A DNA stretch of 64,000 bases from Symbiodinium natans (GCA_905221605.1 CAJNDS010002508.1:1-64000), one strand, 5' to 3'. Counted from the stretch's first letter, positions 33,151-42,962 are shown. Notes: generated by a model not told the origin, from the sequence alone. Made by a program: numbers and translations.

Positions 33151-33250
33151 CTTGCCACTGAGACCCTTTGAGCCCTGCAGCCAAGCAGCGACTGTCTTCC
33201 GGCGAAGCTCGTAGATTTCGGCGACGTGACGCTCGCGCTTCTTGTCCAGC
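33151..33250 (-). CDS. Minus-strand exon, 33 codons, with W motif
   Basis: After CCTAGCCAG|G it reads LDKKRERHVAEIYELRRKTV then AAWLQGSKGLSGK, ending at the GC donor AAG|GCGCAG. The charged helix leading into V-A-A-W is Sfi1-like, and 33 residues equals the typical repeat length of that family. Confidence 0.73.
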
Positions 33251-33842
33251 CTGGCTAGGCCCCTCTGAGTTCCAGCTCAAGCGAAAGCCCTGCCGACATA
33301 GCCTTCCACCATCCTCCCTGCCCTCCGGTTTAGGGTTTAGGGTTTAGGGTTCAAGGCCTCCTGGCAACGCTAACGAATATGGCTAGTTTAGATGCCCTTG
33401 CGTGTGTGGCACTTAAAGGGAAAAGGGGGCAGGGGCACATATGGGCGCTACATAACATTTCGATTTAAAAGCTGGCGTGTTGAGAGTCTATAGGGGGGAA
33501 TACATTATAACCCTAAACCCTAAACCCTAAACCCTCAACCCTAAACCCTAAACCCTCAACCCTCAACCCTAAACCCTAAACCCTAAACCCTAAACCCTCA
33601 ACCCTAAAGGTATAACTAGAGCAGACTGGAAACTTGGGTGGGGAGTGTAGGGCATTTAGAGGTCGGAGGCGGAGTTGGGGGGTTTCGTGGTTTAGGGTGT
33701 AGGGGTTGAGGGTTTAGGGTTTCGGAATTTAGGGTTTAGGGTTTTAGGGCTTTACAGGGCTTTAGGGTTTTAGGGGGTTTTAGGGGTTTTAGGGTTGTTT
33801 GTTCATAGGTTTGAGGCTTTAACGTGAGGCGAAACGTGCCGC

Positions 33843-33890
33843 CGGGCGCTTCTCGATGGTCTTCTGGAGGTGCGCTTCGGTGTGGTTCAT
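33843..33890 (-). CDS. Minus-strand exon with duplicated acceptor
   Basis: Sixteen codons read MNHTEAHLQKTIEKRP after TGAGCCAG, ending at CCG|GCGGCA. The acceptor and the first seven exon bases (TGAGCCAGATGAACC) are present twice, on either side of a telomeric block at 33899-33946. Confidence 0.6.
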
Positions 33891-33961
33891 CTGGCTCACC
33901 CTAAACCCTAAACCCTTAACCCTTAACCCTAAACCCCAAACCCCAAGGTTCATCTGGCTCA
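33884..33961. repeat. Telomeric block flanked by a 15-bp direct repeat
   Basis: GGTTCATCTGGCTCA occurs at 33884-33898 and, identically, at 33947-33961. The 48 bases between them are CCCTAAA-type repeats. This is the signature of an insertion with target-site duplication or of staggered-break repair that captured telomeric sequence. Confidence 0.85.
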
Positions 33962-34186
33962 AGGCTGTTGTTGGAGGGTTGGGGGAGTCCCCTCTCTTGG
34001 GGGCCTTGTGGGGGTTTAGGACCCCTAAACAGTAAACCCGACCCGAAATCCTAAACCCTAAACCCTAAACTCGAACCCCAAACCCGAAAGCCCTAAACCA
34101 AGGCTTTGGGGACGTCAGCTGAGAGGTGAATTCGATTTTCAAGATCGGAGAAAGCACGTCAGACTGCCGGGATCCGAAATTCGGGG

Positions 34187-34270
34187 TACCTTATTGGGGT
34201 CCTTATTATAAGTGAATCCTACTATTTGGGGTCTATATTAGGGGCTATTTTCGTAAACCCCCCCTATAGA
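34187..34270 (+). mobile_element. Short element, family 2
   Basis: ACCTTATTGGGGTCCTTATT, then GGGGTCTATATT, then TAAACCCCCCCTATAG aligns with the copy at 47974-48070. Terminal structure is unclear. Confidence 0.6.
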
Positions 34271-34573
34271 GCCTAGCGTAGGCCCCCCAAATCTTGTTTG
34301 CGGATAAGGATCCTCAGCCCCAAGCCCTGAACCCTTGCAGCAAAACATGAAATGAGCAACAAAGGTTTAGGCTACGTACCCTAAACCTAATCCCTAAACC
34401 TAAACCCTATAAACCCTAAAGGTGTGTAAGGGCGTCCTCTATTTGGGGAAAAGACCCAAGACCTACAAGCGAGCCGCGCTGAGAGCTAGGCGTAGGGGAT
34501 GAAGGTGAAGGCGGGAAAGTACCGCATTAGGACCATCTGGCCTCACAACACAATCAGATTTAGGGTTCATAAG

Positions 34574-34677
34574 TTGGGATGTTCCCCCTTATTCTGACAC
34601 AACAGTCCTTAATAGGGACTATAGTACCCCCTATCAAAATCCCTATTAAGGACTGTTAGTATAAGGGGGAACATCCC
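34574..34677. mobile_element. hAT-like MITE
   Basis: The ends are TTGGGATGTTCCCCCTTATT and AAGGGGGAACATCCCGA, with inner arms CAGTCCTTAATAGGGA / CCCTATTAAGGACTG. The flanking bases do not show a clean duplication, so the target site may have decayed. Confidence 0.78.
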
Positions 34678-34916
34678 GAGATTTGGGATTAGAAGGCTTT
34701 CCGATGCTGTGGATTTGACTTCTGCTTTGGGGCTTGGGCCGTAGGCCTCTGGCATCCAGACGAAACCTCCTCCTCCCCCCCTCCCCCCCTAAACCCCTTA
34801 CCCCCCTCAAACCCCTTGGCCTCCTTAAACCCCTGAAACCCCTTAAACTCTCAACATCCCCAAACCCCAGAAAGAGAGCGATCATTTTCAAGGAAGGCTC
34901 CTAGCACTTTAACGGC

Positions 34917-35020
34917 TGGGATGTTCCCCCTTATACTCCCAGTCCTTAATCAGGATTTTCATAGGGGGTGCTAGAATCCCGATAACAATAAATGATTCAG
35001 GACTGTGAGTATAAGGGGGT
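34917..35020. mobile_element. hAT-like MITE, right terminus lost
   Basis: The left end (TGGGATGTTCCCCCTTATAC) is intact. The right side stops after AGTATAAGGGGG, missing the terminal GAACATCCCAA. It lies 240 bp from the 34574 copy in the same orientation. Confidence 0.72.
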
Positions 35021-35486
35021 TTCGGAGTCCCAAAGAGGCCCCCAGCGTTTGAGTCGCAGCCAGTAGGGTACCAAGGCGTCCTGCGGTTGCAGGGTTTAGG
35101 GTTTGGGTTTGGGGTTTAGTGGTTGGGGCGTAGGGTTTAGGCTTGAAGAGGGCTCTTCTTGCAAGGGGCGTAGAGGGTTTTCAGGGGTTTAAGGTTCAGC
35201 CGAGGGTTCGGGTAGAGGGGTTTTAGGGGTTGCCGGGCTACTAGGGGTTGAAGGGTTGCTGAGGGGGTTGAAGGTTGAGGATACCTACTCCGGGTTTCGC
35301 GTGGGGGGTTTACGATTCTAGGGGTACCTTCTTGGGGTCGTCAGTCTAAGGGATGCAACCTTAAACTCCCTAAACCCTAAACCCTAAACCCTGAACCCTA
35401 AACCCTAAACCCTCAACCCTAAACTATTTGAGGGTCTAGACTAGGGCCCCCCCCCCCCCCCCTTATGTTCGTGAATCCCCATATGC

Positions 35487-35554
35487 CGGTCCTGGTGCTT
35501 CTCCATCTTGCTCTCTATCTGCGCCATCGAGAGCTCGTGTGCCTCCTTCTCGCC
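35487..35554 (-). CDS. Minus-strand coiled-coil exon
   Basis: After CTCAGACCAG|G it reads GEKEAHELSMAQIESKMEKH then QD plus two bases, ending GACCG|GCATAT (GC donor). Heptad-like spacing of L/M/I is evident. Phase 0 at its start matches 35873-35905. Confidence 0.75.
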
Positions 35555-35872
35555 CTGGTCTGAGAGTTTAGGGTTCAGGGTTTAGGGTTGAGGGTTCAAG
35601 GTTCAGGGTTCACGGTTTAGGGGTTCTGTCAGTAGGGTCCTCAAACCTCCCCCCTCCTTAGATTCCAGGGAGCTCCTCCTTTCGGCGGCTTGCGTAAAGC
35701 TGCAAGAAGCCCCACTGCTTATGAGGGGAAGAGAGGCAGGGGAACAGACGACACACAGGTGACGAGTTCTGGGCTTCGGGTTTACGGCTTAAGGTTGCAA
35801 AAGGGTCTATGGATCTATTGGCTCTTTAAGCTCTAACCAACCAAAGCTTTGGCAGGCTTTAAGTCTTCAGGC

Positions 35873-35905
35873 CTCCATCTTCCGCAGTCCCTTGGCCACC
35901 TTCAC
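35873..35905 (-). CDS. Minus-strand micro-exon
   Basis: The acceptor is CCTTCTGCGCAG|G, the 11 codons read VKVAKGLRKME, and the GC donor is GAG|GCCTGA. A stop follows in frame, so a donor here is required if this is an exon. Confidence 0.6.
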
Positions 35906-36044
35906 CTGCGCAGAAGGGGTCTTTGAGCTGCAATGGTAACAGGCCCTTTTTTTGTGCTGTTGGGCAAAGAACCATGGCTTAGGATGCGCTCGGGATGATG
36001 AGGGTGGTCTTTGAAGGCGTTCGCTTCTTTTTGCAGTGCTTAGC

Positions 36045-36104
36045 CGAAGCTTCATGGAGCTCTCTCCGAAGATTAACTACCTCTGTTATAGGAGACAGTG
36101 GGTC
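36045..36104 (-). CDS. Minus-strand exon
   Basis: After GTCTATGGAG|G it reads DPLSPITEVVNLRRELHEAS and ends at the GC donor TCG|GCTAAG. The frame continues open to both sides. Phase 0 fits neighbours on both sides. Confidence 0.55.
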
Positions 36105-36275
36105 CTCCATAGACCCAACATGTAAGAAGGAAGCATGCTGGAGCACAAGAGGTTGGGGGAACCTGACTCTGCCCATGTTTACAAAGGAAGAACCGAGTGG
36201 GCTTTGGGCTTAGGGTTTAGGGTAACCCTAAAACCCTACGTTTAGTTAGAAGTTTGAGGGCGGCATCCCCCATGC

Positions 36276-36383
36276 CTCTCCATACCACGCAGCGAGCCAC
36301 TTTGCTTGGTTCTGCTGCTCCAGCAGCAGCAACCACTTGACAAGGACCTTCACACAGGAGGGTCTCTTTTCAAGCGCCTTCTC
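36276..36383 (-). CDS. Minus-strand exon, 36 codons, three Trp
   Basis: After GGTATCCAG|G it reads EKALEKRPSCVKVLVKWLLL then LEQQNQAKWLAAWYGE, ending GAG|GCATGG. L-V-K-W and L-A-A-W sit in hydrophobic helices, again like centrin-binding repeats. Phase 0 in and out. Confidence 0.65.
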
Positions 36384-36535
36384 CTGGATACCCCTACTCG
36401 CAACCCCCCTCCCCCCCCTCCCCCAACAAAAGTACAAACATACATATGAAGTACAAGCCCTAAACCTTCAACCCTAAAGAATAAATACCAAAGAGCTAAG
36501 CTGCAAACGCCCGAAAACATGACAACCACAGCCGC

Positions 36536-36587
36536 CTGCGCACGCTTGGAGCCGGCGATGCGCTCGTTGAGGACCGAGGCCTTCACC
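36536..36587 (-). CDS. Minus-strand exon
   Basis: After GCAGCACGAG|G, and using two bases from 37017-37078, it reads VKASVLNERIAGSKRAQ and ends at the GC donor CAG|GCGGCT. The split-codon match to the upstream exon is good evidence for linkage. Confidence 0.65.
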
Positions 36588-36606
36588 CTCGTGCTGCGAA
36601 ATTCTG

Positions 36607-36673
36607 GGTTTAGGGTTTAGGGTTTAGGGTTTAGGGTTTAGGGTTTAGGGTTTAGGGTTTAGGGTTTAGGGTT
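36607..36673. repeat. TTTAGGG array
   Basis: Nine to ten perfect units immediately 5' (coding strand CCCTAAA) of the exon at 36536-36587. Confidence 0.92.
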
Positions 36674-36787
36674 TTCCGGTTGTAAGGTTTAGAGTTTGGG
36701 TTTTGGGTTTTTGGGCTTTGGCTTCAGGATTTTGGGTTTGGGTGTTGGGTTCAACAACAACAAACCTTGAATTGGGCACTGGTGTTG

Positions 36788-36851
36788 GGGTAGTTTCGTG
36801 GTCCCTCAATATTCGGAACCCAATAATAAATTTAGGGCCATGAAATTACTC
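36788..36851. mobile_element. Short element, family 4 (compact)
   Basis: GGGTAGTTTCGTGGTCCCTC on the left is matched by AGGGCCATGAAATTACTC inverted on the right, with only about 25 bases between. It is the same family as 63532-63680. Confidence 0.62.
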
Positions 36852-37016
36852 GTAGACCTGGGGCACCAGCTTGAGTTCACCCCAAACCCCAAACCCCAAA
36901 CCCTAAACCCCGAACCCCAAACCCCAAACCCCAAACCCTAAACCCTAAACCCTAAACCCTAAACCCGAAACCTAAACCCTAAACCCTAAACCCGAGCACG
37001 ACCTATTGTTTCCGGC

Positions 37017-37078
37017 CTTTCCGCGTTCTCCTCGTCTTTGAGCTCCAGCGCTTTGGAGTTGCCCTCGCGTTCGGTGAC
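37017..37078 (-). CDS. Minus-strand coiled-coil exon
   Basis: After TACTCGAAG|G it reads VTEREGNSKALELKDEENAE plus two bases, ending GAAAG|GCCGGA. It is acidic and helix-rich. The outgoing phase 2 is completed by the first G of 36536-36587. Confidence 0.65.
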
Positions 37079-37459
37079 CTTCGAGTACAGGGTTTAGGTT
37101 TAGAGGTTTAGGGTTAGGGGTTAGCATTCCGGGTTTAGGGTTTGGGTTTTAGGGTCACAGGGTTATAGGCTTATAGGTTCATAGGGTTAGAGGCTTATAG
37201 GGTTACAGGGTTAGAGGGTCATAGGGTGGTTTAGGGGTTTTGGGGTAGAGGGTCATAAAGGGAACTCCCTACCCAAAACAAACTGCGAGTCGCCCCACTC
37301 TACGAGAGGTTTTCGGGCTTTGAGGGGTGATGTGGTTTTAGGGCTTCGGTTTGGGGGTTTAAGGAAAAAGGCGTTTAGGGTGCACAGGGTTTCGGGTTTA
37401 GGGTTATAGGGTCTAACGTTCAGGGCTTAAGGTCTTGGGTTGATCCACTTCCCTCCCAC

Positions 37460-37486
37460 CGCGGCCTGCTTCCACTGCACGATCAC
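37460..37486 (-). CDS. Minus-strand micro-exon with W motif
   Basis: A good acceptor (GCAGCTTCTGCTCAG|G) precedes nine codons VIVQWKQAA and the donor GCG|GTGGGA. I-V-Q-W-K matches the core of a centrin-binding repeat. Confidence 0.5.
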
Positions 37487-37760
37487 CTGAGCAGAAGCTG
37501 CCACATCGAAACGCGCAGCCGAGCACATTTTCCGGCAAGCCAAAAACCCTCTCAGCCGATTCTTAGCCCCCAAAGCCTCAAAACCCTAAGCCCTAAAAGC
37601 CCTAAATAATTCACTCAGTCATCTTTCCAGGATGCGAGGGATCCACCTAAACGCCCTAAACCCTAAACCCTAATTAAACTGTAAACCCTAGACCCTAAAC
37701 CTTAAACCGTATGCCCTAAACCCTATAAGCCCTAAACCCTATAAGCCCTAAACCCTAAAC

Positions 37761-37831
37761 CCACCGCAGGCCTTGGTAAGGAGAGAGAGGTCGCGCTGAT
37801 GAGCCAGCATCTGGGTGACGAGGAGGCTGAC
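37761..37831 (-). CDS. Minus-strand exon with telomere acceptor and donor context
   Basis: CCCTAAACCCCTTCAG|G leads directly from the telomeric repeat into VSLLVTQMLAHQRDLSLLTK. The exon ends either AAG|GCCTGC (phase 0, fits the next exon) or GGTGG|GTTTAGGG. Both flanks are telomeric repeats. Confidence 0.62.
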
Positions 37832-38141
37832 CTGAAGGGGTTTAGGGTTTAGGGTTTAGGGTTTAGGGTTTAGGGTTTAGAGTTTAGGGTTTAGGGGGCT
37901 TCAGGGTTCTAGGCCGAACAACCCTGAAGCCTTACAACCCAGAACCCTTTCAACCCTTAACCCAGTACAGGGTAAATGACCCCAAGTTTAGGGTTGCCCC
38001 AAGAGGAACCTGGTGAATCAACACGGGGTTTGTAAGGCAACCCAAACCCTAAAACAAGGGAACAATGGCCTACTCTGGGTCCTAGAATTACCCCCCTAAG
38101 CCCTAATCCCTAAACCCTGGACCCTAAACCCTACACCCGAA

Positions 38142-38208
38142 ACCCTAAACCCTAAACCCTAAACCCTAAACCCTAAACCCTAAACCCTAAACCCTAAACC
38201 CTAAACCC
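38142..38208. repeat. CCCTAAA array
   Basis: About ten perfect units just 3' (coding strand) of exon 38259-38301. Confidence 0.92.
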
Positions 38209-38258
38209 CAACTACACATCACCAGCTTGCAATGCACATGTGTGTGCTCTCTGGGTAC

Positions 38259-38301
38259 CATCCTCGGCGCGGGGGGCCTCCTTGCTGTGGCTTGCAATCT
38301 C
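38259..38301 (-). CDS. Minus-strand exon
   Basis: After CAAGGCCAG|G the 14 codons read EIASHSKEAPRAED plus one base, with donor GATG|GTACCC. The intron then reaches TTTAGGG within 45 bases. Confidence 0.52.
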
Positions 38302-38929
38302 CTGGCCTTGACGCCTGGCAAGGGGGTTGGGGGGTGCGGGGGTTTAGGGTTTAGGGTTTAGGGTTTAGGGTTTAAATTTGGGTTTTGGGTTTAGGGTTTA
38401 GGGTTTAGGGTTTAGGGTTTAGGGTTTAGGGTTTAGGCTTTGAGGGAAAAGGAAGGGCGTTTGTGATCTTGGGCTTTACAGCTCTGGCATGCCAAGTCAT
38501 AAGCCCTAAACCCTAAACCCCCTCAACCCGAAACCCTGGGGGCATCATGAGCATGTCAAAGAGAGAAGTCCAAGATGAAGCCCCCCCCCCCAAAAAAAAA
38601 AAAAAAACAACTAAACTAAACCCTCAACCCTAAACCCCCCCCCCCCAAGAAACAAAAAAATGACCGTTGTGGGTTCAGGGCTTCTCTAGAAAAATGCTGG
38701 ATACCCACAAAAGCCCTAAAACCCAACCAAGAAAAACAAAATCAAACCCTGTCAACCCTGAACCCTCAACCCTAAACCCTCAACCCTAAACCCTGTAAAC
38801 GCTATAAACCCTATAACCCTATAAATCGTATCAGCCCTATAAACCCTATAAACCTTATAAGCCCTGTAAGCCCTACAAGCCCTGAAGACCCTATAAGCCC
38901 TAAAAGTTTTATAAGCCCTACATCCTGAC

Positions 38930-38984
38930 CCTCCCTGGGGCGCCTGAGCTGATGCATGTGCGCCTTCTTGCTCCACATGCAGGC
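38930..38984 (-). CDS. Minus-strand basic exon
   Basis: After GAACCTGAG|G it reads ACMWSKKAHMHQLRRPRE plus one base and ends GGGAGG|GTCAGG. Confidence 0.5.
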
Positions 38985-39343
38985 CTCAGGTTCAGAGTAG
39001 GGTTTAGGGTTTAGGGTTTAGGGTTCAGGGTCTATAGGCTCTTGAGGGTTCGAGTTTGCAGGGCTTATAGGGCTTACAGGGCTTACTAGTGCTTAGGGTT
39101 GAGGGCTTAGTACAGCCTGTTGGGGTTGAGAGTGGAAAACATTGCCGCTGTTGGGCTCGACGACAATTGGTATAGCCAACTCCTACGTCTGAGGGCGGCA
39201 CGAACCTAGAAAAAAACTCGAGTTTTCAAAGTGGAAACTAATTACAAGCAAGCCGCACAATGGGGCACAGCCTCTCTCAGTGTGACATGTCCTGGGTTGA
39301 GAGTTGGGGCAGATAGGGTTCAGGGTGTAGGGCTTATGGGTGT

Positions 39344-39604
39344 TTAGGGTTTGTAGAGTTTATTGGGTTTAGGCTTCATGAAAGTTGGGACGGGCTGAGC
39401 GTCCATAAGAGGCATAGGTGCGCCCAGCCTCCCACCTAGCCCCTCCTTGAGAAGATCTGTAGGTCCCCTAAACCTCCCGGGGAGGGTCTCCACCGTCTGG
39501 GAAGTCGGCTCAATCATAAACCCGCTGAACTGCGCTACACCGTTTGACAGATCCCCGATTGCCTTTGTGATTTGGGTGCGTTGTTGATTGGGGTTCTGCA
39601 ACCC
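39344..39604 (-). CDS. Unassigned 85-codon minus-strand frame
   Basis: The frame reads ...NPNQQRTQITKAIGDLSNGV then AQFSGFMIEPTSQTVETL and is open for 85 codons after CGGGTTGCAG. The composition is protein-like and less helical than the other islands. It could be a longer exon or part of a decayed element. I recognise no family. Confidence 0.4.
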   Translation of the reverse strand, partial: GLQNPNQQRTQITKAIGDLSNGVAQFSGFMIEPTSQTVETLPGRFRGPTDLLKEGLGGRLGAPMPLMDAQPVPTFMKPKPNKLYKP

Positions 39605-39737
39605 GCCCTAAGCCCCAAGACTCTGGACCTCCAAACCCCAAGCCCTATAACCCTCTTTGTGTTTAGGGTTTAGGGTTTAGGGTTTAGGGTTAAGGGTTTA
39701 AGGATTTAGGGTTTAGGGTTTAGGGCTTTCGGGCGGC

Positions 39738-39788
39738 CTCTCGCCAGAAGTGGAAGATCGCCAATCGGATGATGACCCTCTCGCGTAC
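39738..39788 (-). CDS. Minus-strand exon with W motif
   Basis: After CCACCCCCGAG|G it reads VRERVIIRLAIFHFWRE and ends at the GC donor GAG|GCCGCC. F-H-F-W-R in a hydrophobic helix is a clear match to the Sfi1 repeat core. Confidence 0.65.
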
Positions 39789-40465
39789 CTCGGGGGTGGG
39801 CAGCTTGCGTTTAGGGTTTAAGGTTTAGGGTTTAGGGTTTGGGGTTTAGGGTTTAGGGTGTAACTACCATAAAAAACCCCTTAAGGGTTCCTAAGAATGA
39901 CCCAGTAGCAGTATAATTTCCTTTTTCTTTTGGATCCTCCCCCTGGGTTTTGGTAAGTACCATACGCGTTAGTGAACAACATCACTACCCACAGCGTCCA
40001 TGTGGTGCCCAAGAACCTTTTTTAGTATGGTTTTTGTGTACCAAATTCATAATGGTGCCAGAAATGGACCCTCTGGGCTATATAACCATTGTCATCCATA
40101 TTCCAATAGCACCTCAATCATTCTGAAACACTCTCTTGACATGCTAAGATATGACGCCCCAACATACTAGCGATCACGAACATACGCTGTTGTTGATGAT
40201 GCTGACCCTAAACCTTCGAAACCCCTAAACCCCCCAAAAGTGCGGAAACAACAAACCCCAAGCAAACCCCATGAGACCTGAGGCAGCGGCCATGTAAGAA
40301 AAGGTGGCCAACTTCCAGCAGGCAACCTTCGCATGACACTCTCACGCGAAAACCCTATAAAAGCCTTAAAAAGCCTCTAAACCCTAAAAAAACCCTAAAC
40401 CCTAAATCCTGAAACCCCCTACAAACCCCGTCCACTCTCAGACGCCCAGAGCGGCTTGTAAGGAA

Positions 40466-40675
40466 GTGGCGCGCAGAGCTGACCCCTCATTTCAGGGCGG
40501 GGGCGAGAGAGCACGTCGCAGAAGCCCGGGCGGAGGAGTGTCTTTGGACTCCCCCTTGCAGATGCAACTTCAACGAGCCCGGGGCAAACTGCTTAAAATC
40601 TGTGGTGGCCACGCTGGCCGTCTTGTTCAACGAGCGCCCAAGGGAGCGGCTTTCAAAGCGTGAAAGAAAGACCAT
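40466..40675. CDS. Open island, strand unresolved
   Basis: The plus frame contains LQMQLQRARGKLLKICGG. The minus frame contains LNKTASVATTDFKQFAPGSL. Both are open for about 60 codons and neither has a clear acceptor-donor pair. Confidence 0.3.
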
Positions 40676-40717
40676 ATCGGGCCCTCAAGGCCACGGGAGT
40701 CTAAGTTTTTCGGCGCA

Positions 40718-40960
40718 TTAGCGCGCGCGTGCAAACAAGATGTCGTCCATCCGATCGGGAGCAGGATCGGGCGACATGATGTAACGGGTCAGGAGCAAGT
40801 ACTCTTTCCATCCGTCCAGGATGGAGCCCGTCTTGACATATGACACAGATTCACCAAGGAGATTCTCTGTGAACCGCAGCTTGGTCACTCCATGCCAGGT
40901 GCTCTCAGCTTTGGCCTCAGCGACCTCCGCCCATTGCTCAGCAGAGCGCGCCATGTCCAC
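40718..40960 (-). CDS. Possible terminal exon of the upstream minus-strand gene
   Basis: After GATCGCAAAG|G, 80 codons read VDMARSAEQWAEVAEAKAES... through GSILDGWKEYLLLTRYIMSP to a TAA at 40718-40720. It is the longest convincing exon and is in phase 0 with 41320-41379 upstream. If the stop is used, one gene ends here and the exons below 39.8 kb belong to another. An internal donor (CTTG|GTGAAT) could bypass it. Confidence 0.58.
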   Translation of the reverse strand: MDMARSAEQWAEVAEAKAESTWHGVTKLRFTENLLGESVSYVKTGSILDGWKEYLLLTRYIMSPDPAPDRMDDILFARAR

Positions 40961-41319
40961 CTTTGCGATCTTGTGTCGCCTCTAGCAGGCACCATGCTCT
41001 CTGAGAAATGCTTCTTAAGTAAAATTTTCGTCGGAAGACCACTGCATGCACGAAACCGGGAGGCTGAGTAGTGAGAGACTGCGAACACTCGCCGGCCTGT
41101 CGTGAGGCAGCTTCAGCAAACGCTGGAAAGCCTCCAGGACTGTCACCAGTAGCTCAGGTGCCAGTACCGAAATGTTAAAGGGGTTTAGGGTTTAATTAGG
41201 GTTTAGGGTTTAGGGTTTAGGGTTTAGGGTTTAGAGTTTAGGGCTTAGGGTGTAGGGTTTAGGGTCTAGGGGTTTCGGGCTTAGGGCTTCAGAGGAATAT
41301 GTCCACACGCTTCCCGCAC

Positions 41320-41379
41320 CTCCTCCCCAGGTCCAGCGGGCTGCTGACAAGCTGCCCGCCGTTGTGCAAAACTCTGCAC
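41320..41379 (-). CDS. Candidate minus-strand exon
   Basis: After TTGAGCTGAG|G the 20 codons read VQSFAQRRAACQQPAGPGEE and the donor is GAG|GTGCGG. Phase 0 fits both neighbours. A second minus frame and a plus frame are also open. Confidence 0.45.
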
Positions 41380-41781
41380 CTCAGCTCAAAGCAGATTCGA
41401 CTGACCGCTCCGCAGCCCCCTAAACCCTAAACCCTAAACCCTAAACCCTAAACCCTAAACCCTAAACCCTAAACCCCAAACCCCAAACCCTAAACCTCCC
41501 AAAAAAATGTCCCAACGTGTCCCGGCCAAGCTGCCGAGAGATGCGGGGAGACATGCATCAAGATCCTGCATGGCTCAGGAGGCAAAAACTTGGGCGCAAG
41601 CTCCGGACTTGGAAAGCCCCAACGATGATATTTATGACTATATAATATTGTTCTATTGATATGCAGTATTCTTATATGCATTATTTTTCTATTAATATAC
41701 TGTATTCTTATATTAAGACATTTTTTGATGGCGATATGATTATGCCGATGCCCCCTTGCTGCACTCATGAGGATCCATGAC

Positions 41782-41850
41782 CCCTGAGTTCTCACTGCCG
41801 CTGGGCGACTCGGGGGGCAGGCTTCTGATGCCCGCTGAGCTCGAGAGCAC
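41782..41850 (-). CDS. Minus-strand exon, serine/proline-rich
   Basis: CCCTAAACCCTGGATCGAG leads directly from the telomeric repeat to VLSSSAGIRSLPPESPSGSE then NSG, with donor GGG|GTCATG. The sequence looks like a disordered linker. Confidence 0.5.
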
Positions 41851-42179
41851 CTCGATCCAGGGTTTAGGGTTTAGGGTTTAGGGTTTAGGGATGAAACTCT
41901 ACAACTCCTTGTGGGGTTTATGGCTTAGGGTCTTTGGGCTGCAGTCTGAAAGCTGCTGCGTTCCATCTTTCCCCGCAAGAAAGCGCGGCCCCGGATCCAG
42001 GTTGCCATAAATATAAAAGGGGGGGAGGAGAGGTTTCAATCAGGGTTTGTTTCAGAATAGGGGGAGGGATTACGTCAACTCACCCTTCTACATCGTGAGA
42101 TATCGTGAGAAAGAAGGGAGCTGCGAAGACTGGGGTGCCGGGCGAATTCGGCTTCCCGCGCGTATCCTTTCAAGACGAC

Positions 42180-42273
42180 CCGAATTCCACGCTGACCGCA
42201 TGTCGAGTTCGATGGGTCGCAAGAAGAAACTCAGGGAGCTGTGCGCCTTCAGGATGAGCGGTATCGCAGAAGC
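42180..42273. CDS. Exon-like island, strand unresolved
   Basis: The minus strand after CTTCGCCTCAG|G reads ASAIPLILKAHSSLSFFLRP then IELDMRSAWNS (31 codons, donor TCGG|GTCGTC). The plus strand reads a basic frame, GRKKKLRELCAFRMSGIAEA, to a stop at about 42277. Confidence 0.38.
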
Positions 42274-42491
42274 CTGAGGCGAAGATGTCTGCAAAGATTT
42301 GTTGCAAGCAATTCTAGGCTGCCCAGTCCTAGGCTTAAAAAGGGTGTCCATTTTTGCTTATAAAGGGGTTTATAAGGGAACCTAAACCCCCCAAAAAAGG
42401 GAATAAGGGCACGACTGGGCATCCTAGAATTTATGACTCCTGAGCAAAAAAAGACCAACCGACAAGAAGGGGCATGCGTGTGACTGAGTGC

Positions 42492-42569
42492 CTGGCATGC
42501 GGAGGTGAAGCGGTTGAAGGCCGCAACCCAGGCGTCCATATTCAAAGGGGCCAAAGGTAGCAGAGAGAA
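42492..42569. CDS. Exon-like island, strand unresolved
   Basis: The minus strand reads FSLLPLAPLNMDAWVAAFNR then FTSACQ with a GC donor. The plus strand after GCATGCGGAG|G reads VKRLKAATQASIFKG. It is flanked by a TTTAGGG array at 42719. Confidence 0.35.
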
Positions 42570-42718
42570 CTCAACGAGTTCTCTCGTGCTCTCGCGCGCG
42601 CTTGGGCACAGATTCTGCTGCAGAGGCCAGGAAAGTTCAAGGAAAGCAACTTCCCGAGCTCCGGAGGGCTGGAGATCCCACTCACGGAAAAGCCCCTATC
42701 GAGCAGCAGAGGCCGTGA

Positions 42719-42806
42719 GGTTTAGGGTTTAGGGTTTAGGGTTTAGGGTTTAGGGTTTAGGGTTTAGGGTTTAGGGTTTAGGGTTTAGGGTTTAGGGTTT
42801 AGGGTT
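42719..42806. repeat. TTTAGGG array
   Basis: Twelve perfect units between two exon-like islands. Confidence 0.93.
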
Positions 42807-42868
42807 GAAACCATGGAAAAAACCCCATAACCTCCAGAGAAGAAGACGGGTAGAGAGCCCCGTATGGC

Positions 42869-42928
42869 CTCGCTCTTCGCCTCTTTGCTTTGGAGCATTT
42901 TTTGCAGGTGGTCCCGCTGATCCTGGGC
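42869..42928 (-). CDS. Minus-strand coiled-coil exon
   Basis: After GTTTTTGTCAG|G the 20 codons read AQDQRDHLQKMLQSKEAKSE and the GC donor is GAG|GCCATA. Phase 0 at both ends agrees with 43610-43654. Confidence 0.66.
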
Positions 42929-42962
42929 CTGACAAAAACTCATGGCCGGCTCCTGTTGGGGT

